DNA of 64,000 nt from Pardosa pseudoannulata (GCA_032207245.1 CM063508.1:188952457-189016456); one strand, 5' to 3'. Counted from the first letter of the stretch, positions 21,601-32,874 are shown. Numbers and translations: made by a program. Notes: generated from the letters alone by a model not told the origin.

Positions 21601-23740
21601 ATCTGCATATAATAAAACTGTAGAACTCATGTTTGTCTAATTTGTGTGTTCATGCATCACTCAAGAACATATGTCGTGAAGTCAATTATCCTTATACTTC
21701 CTAATGCTAGCAGAGTTGAAGCAGTAAAATGAAAATCCATAAAGTTTTCAAGCAAAATATTTATTTATTTCAAACTTAAGAATGATTTCTAACATAACAA
21801 AGGATTAAAAGAAGCAATTTTTTATCCAAAGCTGAGCTTTAGGTGTGGGGATGCCTATCCCGTAAAAAAATAAATAAATAAATAAAACATGTAAAACAGA
21901 GAACTGTAAAAAGGATAAATTCACAGAAAGTATTATCGGAATCACTGTTCATAGGCATGGAGAAATAACAGAACTTTGATAATGTCCTTATTGCATCTAT
22001 GTGTGAAACACTTTTTTTGTATTCCTATTTCAAGGGAAACAAGAAGTAGAATACATATAGATAGAAGGAATTTTGCTTATAAGGAATCTTTACATGCAAG
22101 AATTTTACGTGTAAGGAAGCTGATCTATCAAAATGTAAAGAACATGCAAATTTTTTGAAATTGGACAATTTCACTCATAATGAAGATAGTTTATAAAATG
22201 CAAGAATATTACACAGTAATAATTTTTTAATGCGAGAAAAGGAGAAAGTAGACAAGTTTCGTGTGCTATATTAAGAACACTGCTTGAATAAACTTAAATT
22301 TTAAGAATATAGTGATATTTGAATTAATTTTTGACACAATCAGAGATTTTTAAATTTGAAAATAAATTGAGTTACCCTGTAAAGTGTTACTGGTCAACTC
22401 AACACAGCTATATTTCTATAAGTATGAAGTGTTAATTTTTCCCCAAACCCTACATATTATTAAATTTGTCTTACGGCTACATTGTATTTGAAAAAAATTC
22501 ATAAAACTTTTAACAACAATACACAGTTACTTTTATTATTGTTACTTGATATTATACTTTTACCATCTGTTAATATTTTAAATGAGGTGAAAGGAAAGTT
22601 TTGAAATAATATCTTTATGAAAATAAATTACTTTTAAGTGCTCAGAATTCATGGAAAGTAGAAAGTAGGGGAGGGACTCCATTTAAAGGAGAAAGTAGAC
22701 AGGTTTCTTGTGCTATATTAAAAACACTGCTTTTTGCATAAAAACAACAGAGATTCACGCATCACTAAAAGTAAATTCAACCATATAGAAAGTTGTAAAT
22801 TAATTTTACATGAAATTTCTTTTTCAATATAAAGTAATCTATTCTAGCATACATAGAGAAGGAGGGTAGTTCATATATATAGATGATTGGATTTTATGTT
22901 AAGATAATCATTCATTTCATTTAGATTAATCAATTTATAAGTAGTCTACTGTTTTGAAACATTAAAATTTTACATACTTAAAATAAAATCTCAAGTCAAG
23001 GTCAGTATATTTGGTTATGCAGAGTACTTGATGCTGCCAAAACACCACTTTAACCCCCAAATGAATAAAGATAGAAATATAATTTGGAACATTCATGCAA
23101 AGGAGATAATTTTGAGCCCATATATGATGTATCCATCCAAGCTGGTCGATGGGTAACAATGGGTAACAATACTAACTATGGGTAACAATGCATTGTCTAT
23201 ATTTAAAAAATTGGAACTATACTTTAATTTCGTGTCAATATCTCAAAAGAGAAGGTAACTAAGGTCTCAAACATTATATCAGAAGTATAATCTCAAGTAA
23301 TAACTTACACTACAAAACTTAGTTAAGATGCTGAAAAAGTGAGTTGTTTTTGAAGACATTTATCAGTTTTTGTGTCTTTTTTAGGTATTATTCCAGTCCC
23401 AGACACTATTTGGGGTATAGTAGTTATTGTCGTAGCCATATTAGCAGTTCTTATATTTGTACCTGTGTTCTGTTGCCTGGCAACCTTTGGAACCCGCAGC
23501 CCTGTAAAATCGGTGACAGTAGCGAACCAGCTTCCGACACCTCTGCTCCCCACGACTGACTGTGGGGAAACTTCTGGGTTACTGACGTCATCGGACATGG
23601 TGAGCACTTGCTGGCCAGGAACATCTTACGACAGAAGTAACTCTGTCAGTTACGGAACCTCTCAAACCGAACCCCCAATGAACAACGACAGCAAACGCCA
23701 TCGATCCATGAGTCAACCCCAAGGGACCAAATTTTTATGA
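9574..23740 (+). CDS. CUB-LDLa single-pass membrane protein (four coding exons, 319 aa)
   Basis: The CDS joins 9574-9640, 13752-14165, 20136-20258 and 23385-23740: 960 nt, 319 codons plus TGA. Every junction is GT..AG and phase 1, and the joined frame has no stop. Domains in order: signal peptide (1-20), CUB (about 46-159), LDLa with six cysteines (C167, C175, C180, C187, C193, C202; the last is built across the final intron), transmembrane helix (about 210-232) and an 86-residue Ser/Thr/Pro-rich cytoplasmic tail with a juxtamembrane CC pair that could be palmitoylated. CUB and LDLa modules bind extracellular proteins in calcium-stabilised folds, so a cell-surface receptor or co-receptor is likely; the ligand is unknown. 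LRP12-like and Neto-like proteins share the modules but have more of them. At least one upstream 5' UTR exon is implied by an acceptor at 9565. Introns are crowded with transposons, but no exon is hit. Confidence 0.85.
9942..10980. mobile_element. Non-autonomous hAT-like element flanked by AGCTA
   Basis: The ends are CAGGGTTGCCACGGTCC and ..GTGGGAATCCTG, with repeated AAGTCCTTAA words near both ends, a style common in hAT MITEs. The exact flanking duplication is AGCTA (9937-9941 and 10981-10985), shorter than the usual 8 bp. It contains an (AC)n/(AT)n tract at 10594-10616. Confidence 0.7.
10986..11235. repeat. Short tandem words TCTATGTAATGA
   Basis: Around 11060-11115 the word CTATGTAATGATCT recurs three to four times. 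Otherwise this is ordinary intron sequence. Confidence 0.6.
11236..12014 (+). mobile_element. Internally deleted hAT element, older copy
   Basis: The left end CAGGGTTGGCATGATTTAAA and overall layout match the copy at 20481-21293; the right end is decayed. A remnant frame at about 11482-11700 keeps part of the hAT C-terminal dimerisation region (MERQFSSFG). Confidence 0.8.
12015..13751. other. Intron 1 sequence, nothing further recognised
   Basis: AT-rich. Short open frames near 12703 show no family likeness. Decayed repeats around 13100-13500 are possible but I cannot pair them with another copy. Confidence 0.5.
13752..14165 (+). CDS. Exon encoding the CUB domain
   Basis: The acceptor is TTTCTTTTTTAG and the donor is TTTAG|GTATGC. 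CUB hallmarks are visible: SGG at the start, [11 protein letters not shown], the DNLTVVY strand, LKFLSS and GFKAHYTVY at the end. There are eight N-x-S/T sequons and three cysteines in the core (C67, C115, C120). The second cysteine pair of a typical CUB is therefore not fully matched. Confidence 0.85.
14282..15032. mobile_element. Non-autonomous hAT-like element with CAGGCTTGCAA ends
   Basis: The terminal inverted repeat is CAGGCTTGCAA with GTCACTTTTCTCACC words just inside both ends. The flanking duplication is AATACA (14276-14281 and 15033-15038). No coding sequence. Confidence 0.75.
15202..15902 (+). pseudogene. pogo/Tigger transposon relic with PCNA-binding-like tail
   Basis: The ends are CAGT-type with GGCTATATGGTCACCC and its inverted relative GGTTATAGGGTCAGC, and TA follows the right end. 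The 3' end of a transposase frame survives, ending [16 protein letters not shown] (15626-15649 = QTNIPDYF). The Q-x-x-I-x-x-Y-F pattern is the PCNA-interacting box known from pogo transposases. The catalytic DDE region is gone. Confidence 0.7.
15903..16254. other. Intron spacer between two pogo relics
   Basis: No repeat or coding signal is recognised. Confidence 0.5.
16255..17121 (-). pseudogene. pogo/Tigger transposon relic
   Basis: The inverted ends CAGTAGAACCTC and its decayed partner at 17110-17121 are flanked by TA. The minus strand (about 16740-16463) encodes an acidic, helical C-terminal segment ([35 protein letters not shown]) typical of Tigger-type transposases after the DDE domain. 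The catalytic core is missing. Confidence 0.7.
17124..17396. other. Intron spacer
   Basis: No feature recognised. Confidence 0.5.
17397..17710. repeat. Tandem repeat, about 113-bp unit, three copies
   Basis: Units start at 17397, 17510 and 17614 (the last lacks its first 19 bp, the second lacks its last 9). They appear identical at every compared base, so the array is very young or an assembly product. Confidence 0.95.
18143..19302. mobile_element. Possible hAT-like element with CAGGGTTC ends
   Basis: The left end CAGGGTTCGGTAAGCC and the right end GCTTTGTTGAACCCTA are imperfect inverted repeats. No target duplication is visible. The interior holds degenerate tandem ATTCAGTATTAATTAA words (18455-18665). 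Confidence 0.4.
18455..18665. repeat. Degenerate ~15-bp tandem repeat
   Basis: AT-only units resembling TTCAGTATTAATTAAA recur about a dozen times with drift. Confidence 0.75.
19303..20135. other. Intron sequence before the LDLa exon
   Basis: A T-rich run near 19318 and otherwise ordinary intron. Nothing recognised. Confidence 0.5.
20136..20258 (+). CDS. Exon encoding the LDL-receptor class A module
   Basis: A 123-nt symmetric phase 1-1 exon. It shows the LDLa pattern C-x7-C-x4-C-x6-C-x5-C with [13 protein letters not shown], the acidic calcium cage. The usual CDGxxDC aspartate is Asn here. The donor AAAT|GTAAGT is consensus, and a 32-bp SINE fragment sits 35 bp downstream of it. Confidence 0.92.
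20294..20325 (+). mobile_element. Ultra-short SINE family 1 insertion (tail only)
   Basis: About 32 bp carrying only the SINE 3' end (GACCGTAGC..AAACCAAACC) are flanked by a perfect 10-bp duplication CCAGCTAATA (20284-20293 and 20326-20335). It lies 35 bp past the LDLa exon donor. Confidence 0.85.
20481..21293 (+). mobile_element. Internally deleted hAT element with 8-bp target duplication
   Basis: The inverted ends CAGGGTTGG..CCAACCCTG are flanked by CTTATAAG/CTTATGAG, a one-mismatch 8-bp duplication as expected for hAT. The remaining frame (about 20738-20940) encodes the hAT C-terminal dimerisation domain ([18 protein letters not shown] then [10 protein letters not shown]). The catalytic part is absent. 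Confidence 0.85.
21302..23384. other. Intron 3 sequence
   Basis: An (AT)n/(ATAC)n microsatellite lies at 21386-21420 and small AAAT tandems near 21870. There are no other paired repeats and no exon-like frame with splice sites. Confidence 0.5.
23385..23740 (+). CDS. Terminal exon: membrane helix and cytoplasmic tail
   Basis: The acceptor is TGTCTTTTTTAG. The exon completes C202 of the LDLa module, then encodes [17 protein letters not shown] as the membrane helix and a tail rich in Ser, Thr and Pro with a KRHR stretch, ending KFL-TGA. Its GC content is far above the surrounding introns, which supports coding. Confidence 0.88.
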
Positions 23741-24470
23741 TTATTCTGCTAGGTTAAAGGCAAAAAGTTTTATTAGACAGTACAGATTGTTTATATTTTT
23801 TGTTATTTTTATACATTTCTGAGAATTTCTTCCCTTTGTAATGATTCCTCATTCAGTATTCCTGTCTCGTTGGGAAGAATTTCAAAAATAGGAGAAAAGT
23901 CGTATGAAATAAACTAGTTCCTAGAGAGACTGAAAAAAAAATTCTTAGTTTTATTTTTCATTATTTCAAACATCTATCTTCTGGTTTTATGATGTGTTTT
24001 GCATTTGACTCTTTCCAAAAATATACTGTAAATTTAGAATTACCTTATTGAAAGGGTTAACCTGTTTGCAACATAGTCATTTATTTGGTTTCCCTATCCA
24101 CCTGAAATGGTTTTAAAGTTATTTCAGGATTTATTCATTATAATATTCTAATTATAAAGTAATTGAATTAATTAATGTTATTGTTAATTTGCAGTGTATG
24201 TTAAAAGAACTAAGAATTTTTTCTCTCTTCTATTTTGCTGAAGGTGTTATAATTGGATGTATATAGATTTAAGTGTGTATATCTACACACAAATTGAAAT
24301 TTTATTTTGTGCAATACGCAACTATTTATTATATTTTATTGCAACAATTTTCCATATCGCTGCTTTCCAGAATGATTGTTGGAATGAACAATTGACAATT
24401 TTTCACTACTTTAAGCGTAATTACATAAAATTCCATTTTATAATGTTCTATATTTTTCCAAATTGTGTGA
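23741..24470. other. 3' UTR / downstream flank of the CUB/LDLa gene
   Basis: Follows the stop codon. AATAAA at 23908-23913 is the first plausible polyadenylation signal. A later AATAAA near 28407 would require a very long 3' UTR. Confidence 0.55.
23908..23913 (+). terminator. Candidate polyadenylation signal AATAAA
   Basis: It lies 168 bp after the stop codon. No T/GT-rich element can be judged with confidence in this AT-rich sequence. Confidence 0.45.
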
Positions 24471-24474
24471 TTAA

Positions 24475-25088
24475 CACTAGATTTACAGATGTTCATCCTA
24501 TACCTATTTTTACTGAAGTGATTCCATTTGACTCATACAAGAAAATTCAAGTTTTTTTTTCAAAGAAAATAGTTCCAAATGAATTTAAATGAAATGTTTA
24601 TTACCCAAAAATTCATGGAAAACATTTTTGACATATAAAATCTGTTTTTGAAACCCATTTTCCGCCAACATTTCTATTCCGTCGAACACAATGGTTCCTA
24701 CATCTGTTTCTTTGGCACGATGGTCGAGCTGGACCATTCTTCTGTACATCAGTAGCATGTCTTTGGAATGGAAGTGTTCTCGACTTCTTCTCTCTATTGA
24801 CTTCTTAGCTCTTCAGCCAATTGGAAAATATCCCAGGCCTGATAGGACCCATAAATTTCGTGTTATGCGATTCACTGTTAAATTATTCTATGAGTCCAAT
24901 GGGCTCACCACCGTGATAATAGGTCTACCCCATTGGATAATGCGAAAGGAAGGGGAAGAGGAATGAAAGTTTATTACTTAACTAAAAACCAACGTATGTT
25001 TTTTAAAAGGGATATTATAAAGTTTTATATATCTATATATATATATATATATATATATCCAATTTTGAATGAGTCCGTAAATCTAGTG
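24475..25088. mobile_element. piggyBac-like MITE with TTAA target duplication
   Basis: The inverted ends CACTAGATTTACAGA and TCCGTAAATCTAGTG are flanked by TTAA (24471-24474 and 25089-25092), the signature of piggyBac. The interior contains a (TA)n tract and matches the partial copy at 56402-56750. No intact transposase. Confidence 0.85.
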
Positions 25089-25096
25089 TTAAATAA

Positions 25097-25100
<4 letters not shown>

Positions 25101-25146
<46 letters not shown>
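25101..25146. repeat. Poly-T tract
   Basis: About 46 consecutive T directly after the piggyBac-like MITE. Confidence 0.95.
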
Positions 25147-25150
<4 letters not shown>

Positions 25151-26032
25151 AGAAGGTGCAGATTGTGATGCTTCAGTCAGACTGTTGATGCTAACTAAAA
25201 TTGAAAAATCTTTGTGAAACGATTTTTATGACATTATAATACTTAACATTCTAATATAATCTTTATATGAAATGGTAGTACTGTGCACACAGTTTTATAT
25301 CATTTGGATTTTTATATATGTGTCTGTGTTTTTCTTATAACTTATTTATAAATAACCTGTGATACATTTATTCCAATCTTTTAAATAATTTCATTTCAAA
25401 TCTGTTGTAAATGTGTATCAATGTATATAGCTTTAAACTTGAGCATTTGGAGTACATAAACGCTTTTAAAAAATTTAATTAAAATATATTTCTATTTTCT
25501 TTAAATTATTCTCATGCATTATACTCATTAAATATTCCTTTATAAATATGTTAGATTATCTATTGATATTATTAAAAAATATCCACTTATTTATCTACTT
25601 TTATCCGATAGTAGTTGATTATACATTCTTATTAAATTTCTTTAATACTCGTAGATTGCAATGAGGTTAAAACTTTTATAGTATTCTTTTTCCAATAACA
25701 TCATTTTTATGGCAAAATTTAAAATTTAATATAATGCCATTCATTGAAATATCATTTTTAAGTGAACAATCTTGTCTCATTATACATAACATGGAAAATT
25801 AATTCTATCGTTGAAAAATGTATAAGATATAATTTTATTTCTCATTTTATCATAGAACCTCCTCATATAGAAATGTTATAATTTTGATTCATTTACTATC
25901 AGTTTGTATCGATAATATATTGAATAATTTATTTTCGCAATAGCAACTCGCTATTGTACCAAATTTTAGAAGAGTTTCTTGCTTAATAAATCCATAAATA
26001 CAATTTTGTGTGTATAGAGAGGCAGATATAGG
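25147..26032. other. AT-rich intergenic stretch
   Basis: Nothing recognised. Confidence 0.5.
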
Positions 26033-26821
26033 CATGGTTTCCGCGCACCTGGAAAGTCATGGAAAATCATGGATTTAGACAATGGATTAATTTTGTCATG
26101 GAAAGTCTTGATTTTTCAAATAAAATGAGTAAAAGTCATGGAAAGTCATGGATCCGCTAAACTACCGATTAAAAAAAAAAATGCATTGAATTGTTTAATT
26201 CTATTTTTACTTGTCATTTGACTGAAGTTTCTGAGTTTGGTACATATGTGTTATCCTATTGACCCTATTGCCAAGTAAAATTCATTCGCCAAGGAAACTC
26301 AAAGCAAGAAAGCTTAATGGGTGGGTAAATGTATATTATTCTGGTTCTTTCTTAAATTGTAGATTAAAATTTTATTAATATTATAATTAATATTTTTTAA
26401 TAAAAATTAAGATTTTTGCACTAAATATAAGTTTATCTGTAGGGATATTGTATATAAACATTATAGAGTTATATTTGGCTATTATTCATGGTCACCTAGA
26501 TAATACCAAAGTACCCTGAATTCAAATGGGAAACAGTTTGATTGAAAAATAGCTATAGGATTTAACTTAGGTATGTAGATACAACAATTTATTTTTATGT
26601 ATGTGAGTTTATTAACACTTATAAAGTAAGTTTATAATTTTTTTATGATAAAATTCCTGTAATTTCTCTAAAAGCATATATTTTATTTGTATGTACATCA
26701 GAAGTTTTATTCATATATACTTTAACGAAAGCTTTTTAAAGTCATGGAAAATGATCTGTTAAATCAGGGAAAGTGATGAAAAGTCATGGATTTGAAAAAT
26801 TTTATTTTGGCAGATTCCCTG
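26033..26821. mobile_element. Non-autonomous hAT-like element, copy 2
   Basis: Roughly 95% identical to 7517-8306 with the same ends, and flanked by TATAGG on both sides (26027-26032 and 26822-26827). Unlike copy 1, it is not bracketed by the 117-bp direct repeat. Confidence 0.8.
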
Positions 26822-26835
26822 TATAGGTGTAAATA

Positions 26836-26837
26836 TG

Positions 26838-26894
<57 letters not shown>
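26836..26894. repeat. (AT)n microsatellite
   Basis: About 29 AT units starting shortly after the hAT-like element. Confidence 0.95.
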
Positions 26895-26899
<5 letters not shown>

Positions 26900-27392
26900 T
26901 ATTTTAAAACTCTAGCATACACTAATATACTGGCTCCTAAAAATAATTAATAAATGTAATTGTACGCCCCTTATTCTAAGTTTGTAATGTGTGAACTTTC
27001 CCCAAGTGAGTTCTATCATTTTAACAAAGGAAGAAATGGTGTTAATTATTTACTCTTTGCTGCTTTAACAGCCATTGATTTACCATGTATGATTTATCTT
27101 TTTTTGGAGACAGCTGCTCTAATTTAGATTTTTTTTTTTTTTCTGCCATGTTGATAGTTTTGATGACATTCCATATACTTGATTTTTGTATTTTGTGTGC
27201 TTAAATATTTTATCCTTTTTCTTTGACGTTGAAAGGGGTAGACGATACCATTATACTTTTACATTTCTTTGCTGATGGTTTTGGAGAAATGTGTGCTACA
27301 AGATATAGACTCTGTATTCAGAGTATGTATGGTGCTTTCAATTTCTTTAAAACTGTTTATGATCTGGTTCATCTCAATCTCATTTTAGCCAG
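26895..27392. other. Intergenic spacer
   Basis: Nothing recognised. Confidence 0.5.
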
Positions 27393-27466
27393 GTATTAGC
27401 CGAAGAGGTAGAGCCTTACCTTTCGGTACTGGAGTCCATGAATTTGGAATCCTACTGCTGACATGG
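27393..27466 (+). mobile_element. SINE family 1 head fragment
   Basis: GGTACTGGAGTCCATG..GAATCCTACTGCTGACATGG matches the tRNA-like head of the copies at 2473 and 9272. The 3' part is replaced by a TTTTTGAC-rich fold-back-like sequence. Confidence 0.65.
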
Positions 27467-28599
27467 TTTAACCAGTTTAAAAGTTTTAACATTTTTGACA
27501 AAGTTTTTGACATGAGGTGAAAAACAGTCCAGTGGACTCATTTTTACAATTTTCAAAAATGGTTTACATTTCACTTTTACTTCGAACTAAGAAAAACGCA
27601 CCTTGATGATTGGTTGGACTGCCTATTCATGTCACATTAGAAGGTTCGCTACCCATCTTTTAGAAAGTTATTTTATACATATTGTCAAATACTTTTGAAG
27701 CATGTCATTTGCACATTGCTTTTATAACATTTTTCTCTGTGAAGACAATTGAAAAAAAAAATTTTTTAATGTTATAGATAAGGTACAATTATTCGAAGAC
27801 TTCAGAGGGAATTAAATTTTAATTTCTTGATGTAAGAATATTTATATAAAACTCACTCGATGGTGGGAATAGAAGTGCTGCATATGCAGAATTTTAAAAT
27901 CGCATTATTTTTGGAAATGTTTGAATATCGTATGAGTTTTAAACTCATATTATCTCTTCTCTCAAGTGACATATCAAGATAAATATATTTGATATATTTT
28001 TCTAATTTTTAACAAATGTTTGCACCATAGTAATCTTATTTTTTTCTTAATTTTCATGACTGTCAGTATTTGAAATTTTATCTGCAATTGTGAAAGCACT
28101 TTTCCAAATTGAATAAATATTGAATTCCTGTTAATGAGTGTCATTTAAAATAAATTGCTGTAGAATTATTATTTTTTCTCTTCTGATAATTTTATACCAA
28201 ATGGTTACTTGTTTCAATGTTATATTTTAACAACTGATATTTGAAATGTAAGCACAAAAATTGGCAATTGTTGATCCTATTTTTGTATGACACATTTATC
28301 TATGTTTCAGTTTGTTCTGTCAGTGTTATTTTAAACAAAATATTTATTTTCTAACAGTTGGACTTGTGATATATTAAATGTGCCTTGTTGTAAATATATT
28401 ATTGCTAATAAATATTTCTCTAAAAAATTAATTTTCAGGGATTTTTTGTCTATGTGTCATTTTTTTCCCCAAACTATAAGTAAAAATTCTACAGTAGTGA
28501 AGACTGGTTGCTGAAATCGACAAAGTCACTACTTTTTCCACTCTGTCAGTACTTTATGAATATGATCAGTGTGAGTATTTTTAGGAAAATTACCATCTA
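27467..28599. other. Intergenic spacer
   Basis: No coding or paired repeat signal beyond an AATAAA near 28407. Confidence 0.5.
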
Positions 28600-29304
28600 C
28601 GAGGCGCATCCAAAAAGTAAGTTTCCTTATTTAAAAGAATTCACACTTTCACGAACATATTTATTGGCAACAAGTACAGCCACGTTTCAGCTATTTTTAA
28701 ACATGGCCACCACCAGAATGGAGACACTGTCGTATTGTGGGATCTACTTTTGTATACCTTTGTCGCAGAACTCTGCTGCCTGTGAATGGAACCAGTTTTC
28801 CTGTTCCAGAACACCGTGCACATCCCTATATGTACCGGTAGTGTCTGTTTGAATTTGGTCCTGACCGAAGATCCACTATGATGCCAAAGCATTGACTGCT
28901 GCTTGGTTTCTAGGTAAAGTGCGAAATCCAAGTCTCATTACCTTTGACGATCTTGTCTATGAACTCGTGATGCAGTTGCAGAAATGTCAGTGCTGCTCCT
29001 AAGCGTTGAATTTTGTGTTCGGTTGTCAGTTTCTCCTCCTAGACCTGGCAAAGCTGACGATGAATTTCAATTAGCGCAATGCTTCGTGCATTCAAGATCA
29101 CCGACCGAACCTTGCGGTGGGAGAAGGAATTAAGAGTTTCCATTTCGGACCACTGCTACCTCGCTACAGGCATGAATCGAGACTTTTCCAGCTGGCATAG
29201 GATTAATACGTCATAGATCTGTTACGCGCGCGCAATTGACACGGCTAATTACGTTTACTTTAAAGGGGAAAACATCGGGAATCTTACTTTTTGGATGAGC
29301 CTCG
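28600..29304 (-). pseudogene. Internally deleted mariner-like element
   Basis: The inverted ends CGAGGCGCATCCAAAAAG and its partner (GGATGAGCCTCG) are flanked by TA (28598-28599 and 29305-29306). The minus strand (about 28930-28640) retains mariner transposase words SMLWHHSGSS, FKQTLPVHI and MCTVFWNRK, the last being the stretch that leads into the second catalytic block. Stops and deletions make it inactive. Confidence 0.8.
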
Positions 29305-29770
29305 TAATTTCACAATTTATAATAATAGATTTTTCTCCAAACAATAAAGACAAAATTGTGCCAAATAAAAGAACTGTTGCCTTAAGTAAGCCTTTATTTA
29401 TGAAACTGGTTTAAAAAAATATAAGCAAGGTGACACTTTTCATAAAGCTACTGGAAAGAGAAAAAATTAATATAATTTTTCATTGTGAAACCAAATATTT
29501 AATAAAAAAGTTAAATTGTAAACTCTTAATATTTCACACACTTAAAAATTGTCGAGTGCTTTATTTTATAATTAAAAATTGAGATTGTATTTATTGTAGT
29601 TAATGGAATTCAAAGAAATGAAAAAAAAAAATGAAGGAATAACCCAACACCATCATAATATTTAGAGGAATATTGTTAATATTTGCATAATAGGCATAGC
29701 ACATCTACAATATTATTTTAATTTTGTATCTAGTTATGCTTTTAATTTAATAAAATTTTGACATTTGTAA
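29305..29770. other. Intergenic spacer
   Basis: Nothing recognised. Confidence 0.5.
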
Positions 29771-30737
29771 CATGCCAACCACTCCGGATTCTCCGGAAAA
29801 ATGAGAAAATTGGATAACTCCGGAAACTTCTCAGATTGCTCCGGAAAATAAAACTTTTGAACAGCTGAAAGATTACAATTCAGCAATTAAATACAAAGTT
29901 AAGTTTTGCAAATAAGAGATTTGAAAAAAAATTTTCAATTTTACAACTCCTCTTCAACCTCCACTCAAAATACAGTTATTTAAATTAATTTTACAATTTA
30001 CACTAAATCACAAATTTGTGATGAAAATCACACTCAGTTTATTTAATTTGTGATTAAGTGAATGTTTCAGTCTATTTAGTATGAATGTTATGTGTTTCCT
30101 TTGTGTTTTCTTTGTTAATTCAATTAGATTTTAAATATTCAATTTTTGTAAAATTTTTCCTCAAAATGTTGTTTTTGTTTATGTATCAATTTGTTGAGTT
30201 ACGATCCCCTCGCCAGATTTCAAACGCCACGCTGCAAGCACGCCACGCACGCAAGCTGCAAGCACGCCAATTTCGCCAAATGTGGTTGAATCACCAACAA
30301 GATCCATGATTAGAAACAGGAGAGTGGGCTAAGAAGAGGGGTTGAAAAATAGTGCTGATTATTACTCTATTCCCACAGTAATGCTGCATGCGAAAAGTTT
30401 TCAGGACTGTGCGGAAAAACCAAACTGAATTTAGGTCCAATGTGAGTAGACAAACTCAAGAATCCCTGATGATTGAAAAATGGAAACATTTTAATCAGGG
30501 TCCATGTTGCTAATAATACAAGAAACACTGTTCTGAAAAATAAGTTGTTAAAGCTAAAAAAGCTACCCATAAATTTTAACTTACTTTTTACATTTGAGTA
30601 CTGTGTCAATATTTTAAATTTAATTTTAATTCAGAAACCAATAAAATATGTACTTATGTAAAATCTGTCATTAGCATGTTAACATTTCAAACCACGCTGT
30701 TGCTCCGGACACAAGCGCCTGAATGGTGGCATATCTG
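29771..30737. mobile_element. Possible hAT-like element with TGCCAACC ends
   Basis: The left end CATGCCAACCACTCCGG and right end GAATGGTGGCATATCTG are imperfect inverted repeats, and CTCCGGA words recur near both. A short GC-rich tandem (CGCCACGC/CTGCAAGCA) lies at 30220-30275. No target duplication was found. Confidence 0.4.
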
Positions 30738-30825
30738 ACATGAGTCAATTTTAATAACAGGATGTTTAAATGGGATCATAAATTCTTTTAACGATTCTGC
30801 CCTATGAATTAATGCTTATACTTAA

Positions 30826-31469
30826 TCTCCTATATAATAATAGCCTAAGTTATCTGTCCTCAAATTTATGAAGCGGTTGGACCTGGAATGGATAGAGACA
30901 AAATTCAAAGCGAGTAAAGTTTATCTTCTTCTAAACGATCGATCCTATTCTAAAATAAATTGGTATAAATAGGCTTCATATCACAGCGAAAAATACTGTC
31001 GTCTTTAAAACGTTCGAAATCCACCCCTTTCCCCGTTTTCCAGCGTTTAATGCCGTTATTTCAAGCCCTATTTTCCCCGGTTAAGAGCAGGCGATTAAAT
31101 TTATCAATTTATCACATAATAAATAGGAAAAATAACATTTTTTTCTAGCATTATGACGTCATTCCTTTAGCCATCTCATTTAATCATTTCTTATTTTAAA
31201 TTATTTAAATATCATCTGCATTATTTTCATACGTTTTATCACTGAACTTAGATATTACGTAAATAATTTTCTTTTATATTTGGCTTAAATAATAGATTAG
31301 GTACATATGTGATAATTTTAAATTTAATTGTCGATTATTTTTTGTTGCAATGAAAATTTTATCACCGGTATTAATAAAAAATTCTTTTCATATAAGTATA
31401 GGAGTCTATTTCACGGACTAATAAATATCTAACTTGTAATTTATATATATTTGGAAATTAAGAAGTTTG
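30826..31469 (+). mobile_element. Non-autonomous Helitron, 3'-truncated
   Basis: It begins A|TCTCCTATATAATAATAGC, a TC start after A as in Helitrons, and runs in parallel with the complete minus-strand copy at 54494-55279 until about 31469, where another Helitron starts. No Rep/helicase. Confidence 0.75.
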
Positions 31470-32580
31470 TTAGCAAGTTTGCCCGTGCTTCGCTACGGTA
31501 AACTAAATGTATTACTTTTAAACAAATATTTTTTTTTCGTGAATAACTCTTTAAATTCGTCACAGTTCAGTTCGAGTCATTGGAATATTTATATATTTCT
31601 ATTATAAGTGTTTTATAACAATATTCAGTTTTTATGTTCGAATTTGTGTCTTATATTAAAGTTGTTCAAAATTTTATTAGGGTAAAATATAAGTTTAACC
31701 CTAAATTACATTACTGCATTACGCTGATTAGTAACGTTAATAGATCTTGCCATATTACGTGGTAGGAAGCAGAGGTTTTGATAGCAACAGTGCTAATTTT
31801 GTTGGTAGTAATGAATGTTTTCCAAAATTAAAGAAATTTATGACAAACCACACAGTTTTGTATGAAACAGTAAAACGCATTCATATTGACAACCATATGA
31901 ATATGAAGATAACTATATAAAATGATAGGATTTTATTTGCCCATCAGAGTAACTGAAATTTGTACTTTTTGTCGTTAGAATATTGTGGATAAACATTTCA
32001 TTGTAACTTAAAAATGAACCAAGAATTAAATATAAAATGAGTTCTCATATAAAAATGCTATAATTTGCGTCACATAGAAATGAAAGTGAATCCCTTTATA
32101 TCTAAATTTCCACGTCAAACCGAATTGATACTACGCAGACGATGTTTAAATAATATAAAATAAGAAATGAATAAATGAAATAATTAAAGGAATGACTTCA
32201 TAAGGATAGAAAAATATCATTTCCCCCTATTTACTATGTGATAAATTAAAAATTTTAATCTCCTGCTTTTAACCGAGGAAATCTGCGTTTAAAACAATTA
32301 CTTGGGATGACGTCACATTGCTAGAAATATTGCTTCTTTCGCTTAGTTATGATGCGATAAATTAAAAAATCGTTTGCATTTAACCGGGGAAAATAATGCT
32401 TGGAATAATGACATGAAATGCTCGAAAAAGGGGGAAGGAATGGATTTCGAACGTTAAAAATTTACAAAAACCTTCCTAGGGATATACCTAAGAATTTCCC
32501 AAATTTTCACAGCGATTGGATGCATGGCTTTTGAGTCTATCGAGTACAGACAGACACAACTTCATTTTTATATATATAGA
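31470..32580 (-). mobile_element. Non-autonomous Helitron (second subfamily), reverse
   Basis: The 5' end TCTATATATA reads leftward from 32580 after an A. The 3' end GCGAAGCACGGGC..GCTAA lies at 31470, with the final G of CTAG mutated. It matches the plus-strand copy 50789-51942 along its length. Confidence 0.8.
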
Positions 32581-32827
32581 TTATTTAAATATCGTCTGCA
32601 TTATTTTCATACGTATTTTCACTGACCTTAGGTATTACGTAAACAATTTTCTTTTATATTTGGCTTAAATAATAGATTAGGTACAAATGTGATCATTTTA
32701 AATTTCATCATAGATTATTTTTTTGTTGCAATAAAAATTTTTCCCCTTTATTAATAACAAATTCAATCTACCTCCAGGGTGTAGTTGAAATAATAGTTTC
32801 ATTCCTTTATTTCCATTAATTGCTGTG

Positions 32828-32874
<47 letters not shown>

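Noticed and set aside
24691..24966. Open frame inside the piggyBac-like MITE
   Set aside because: No match to a transposase core, and the corresponding frame is not kept in the related copy at 56402.
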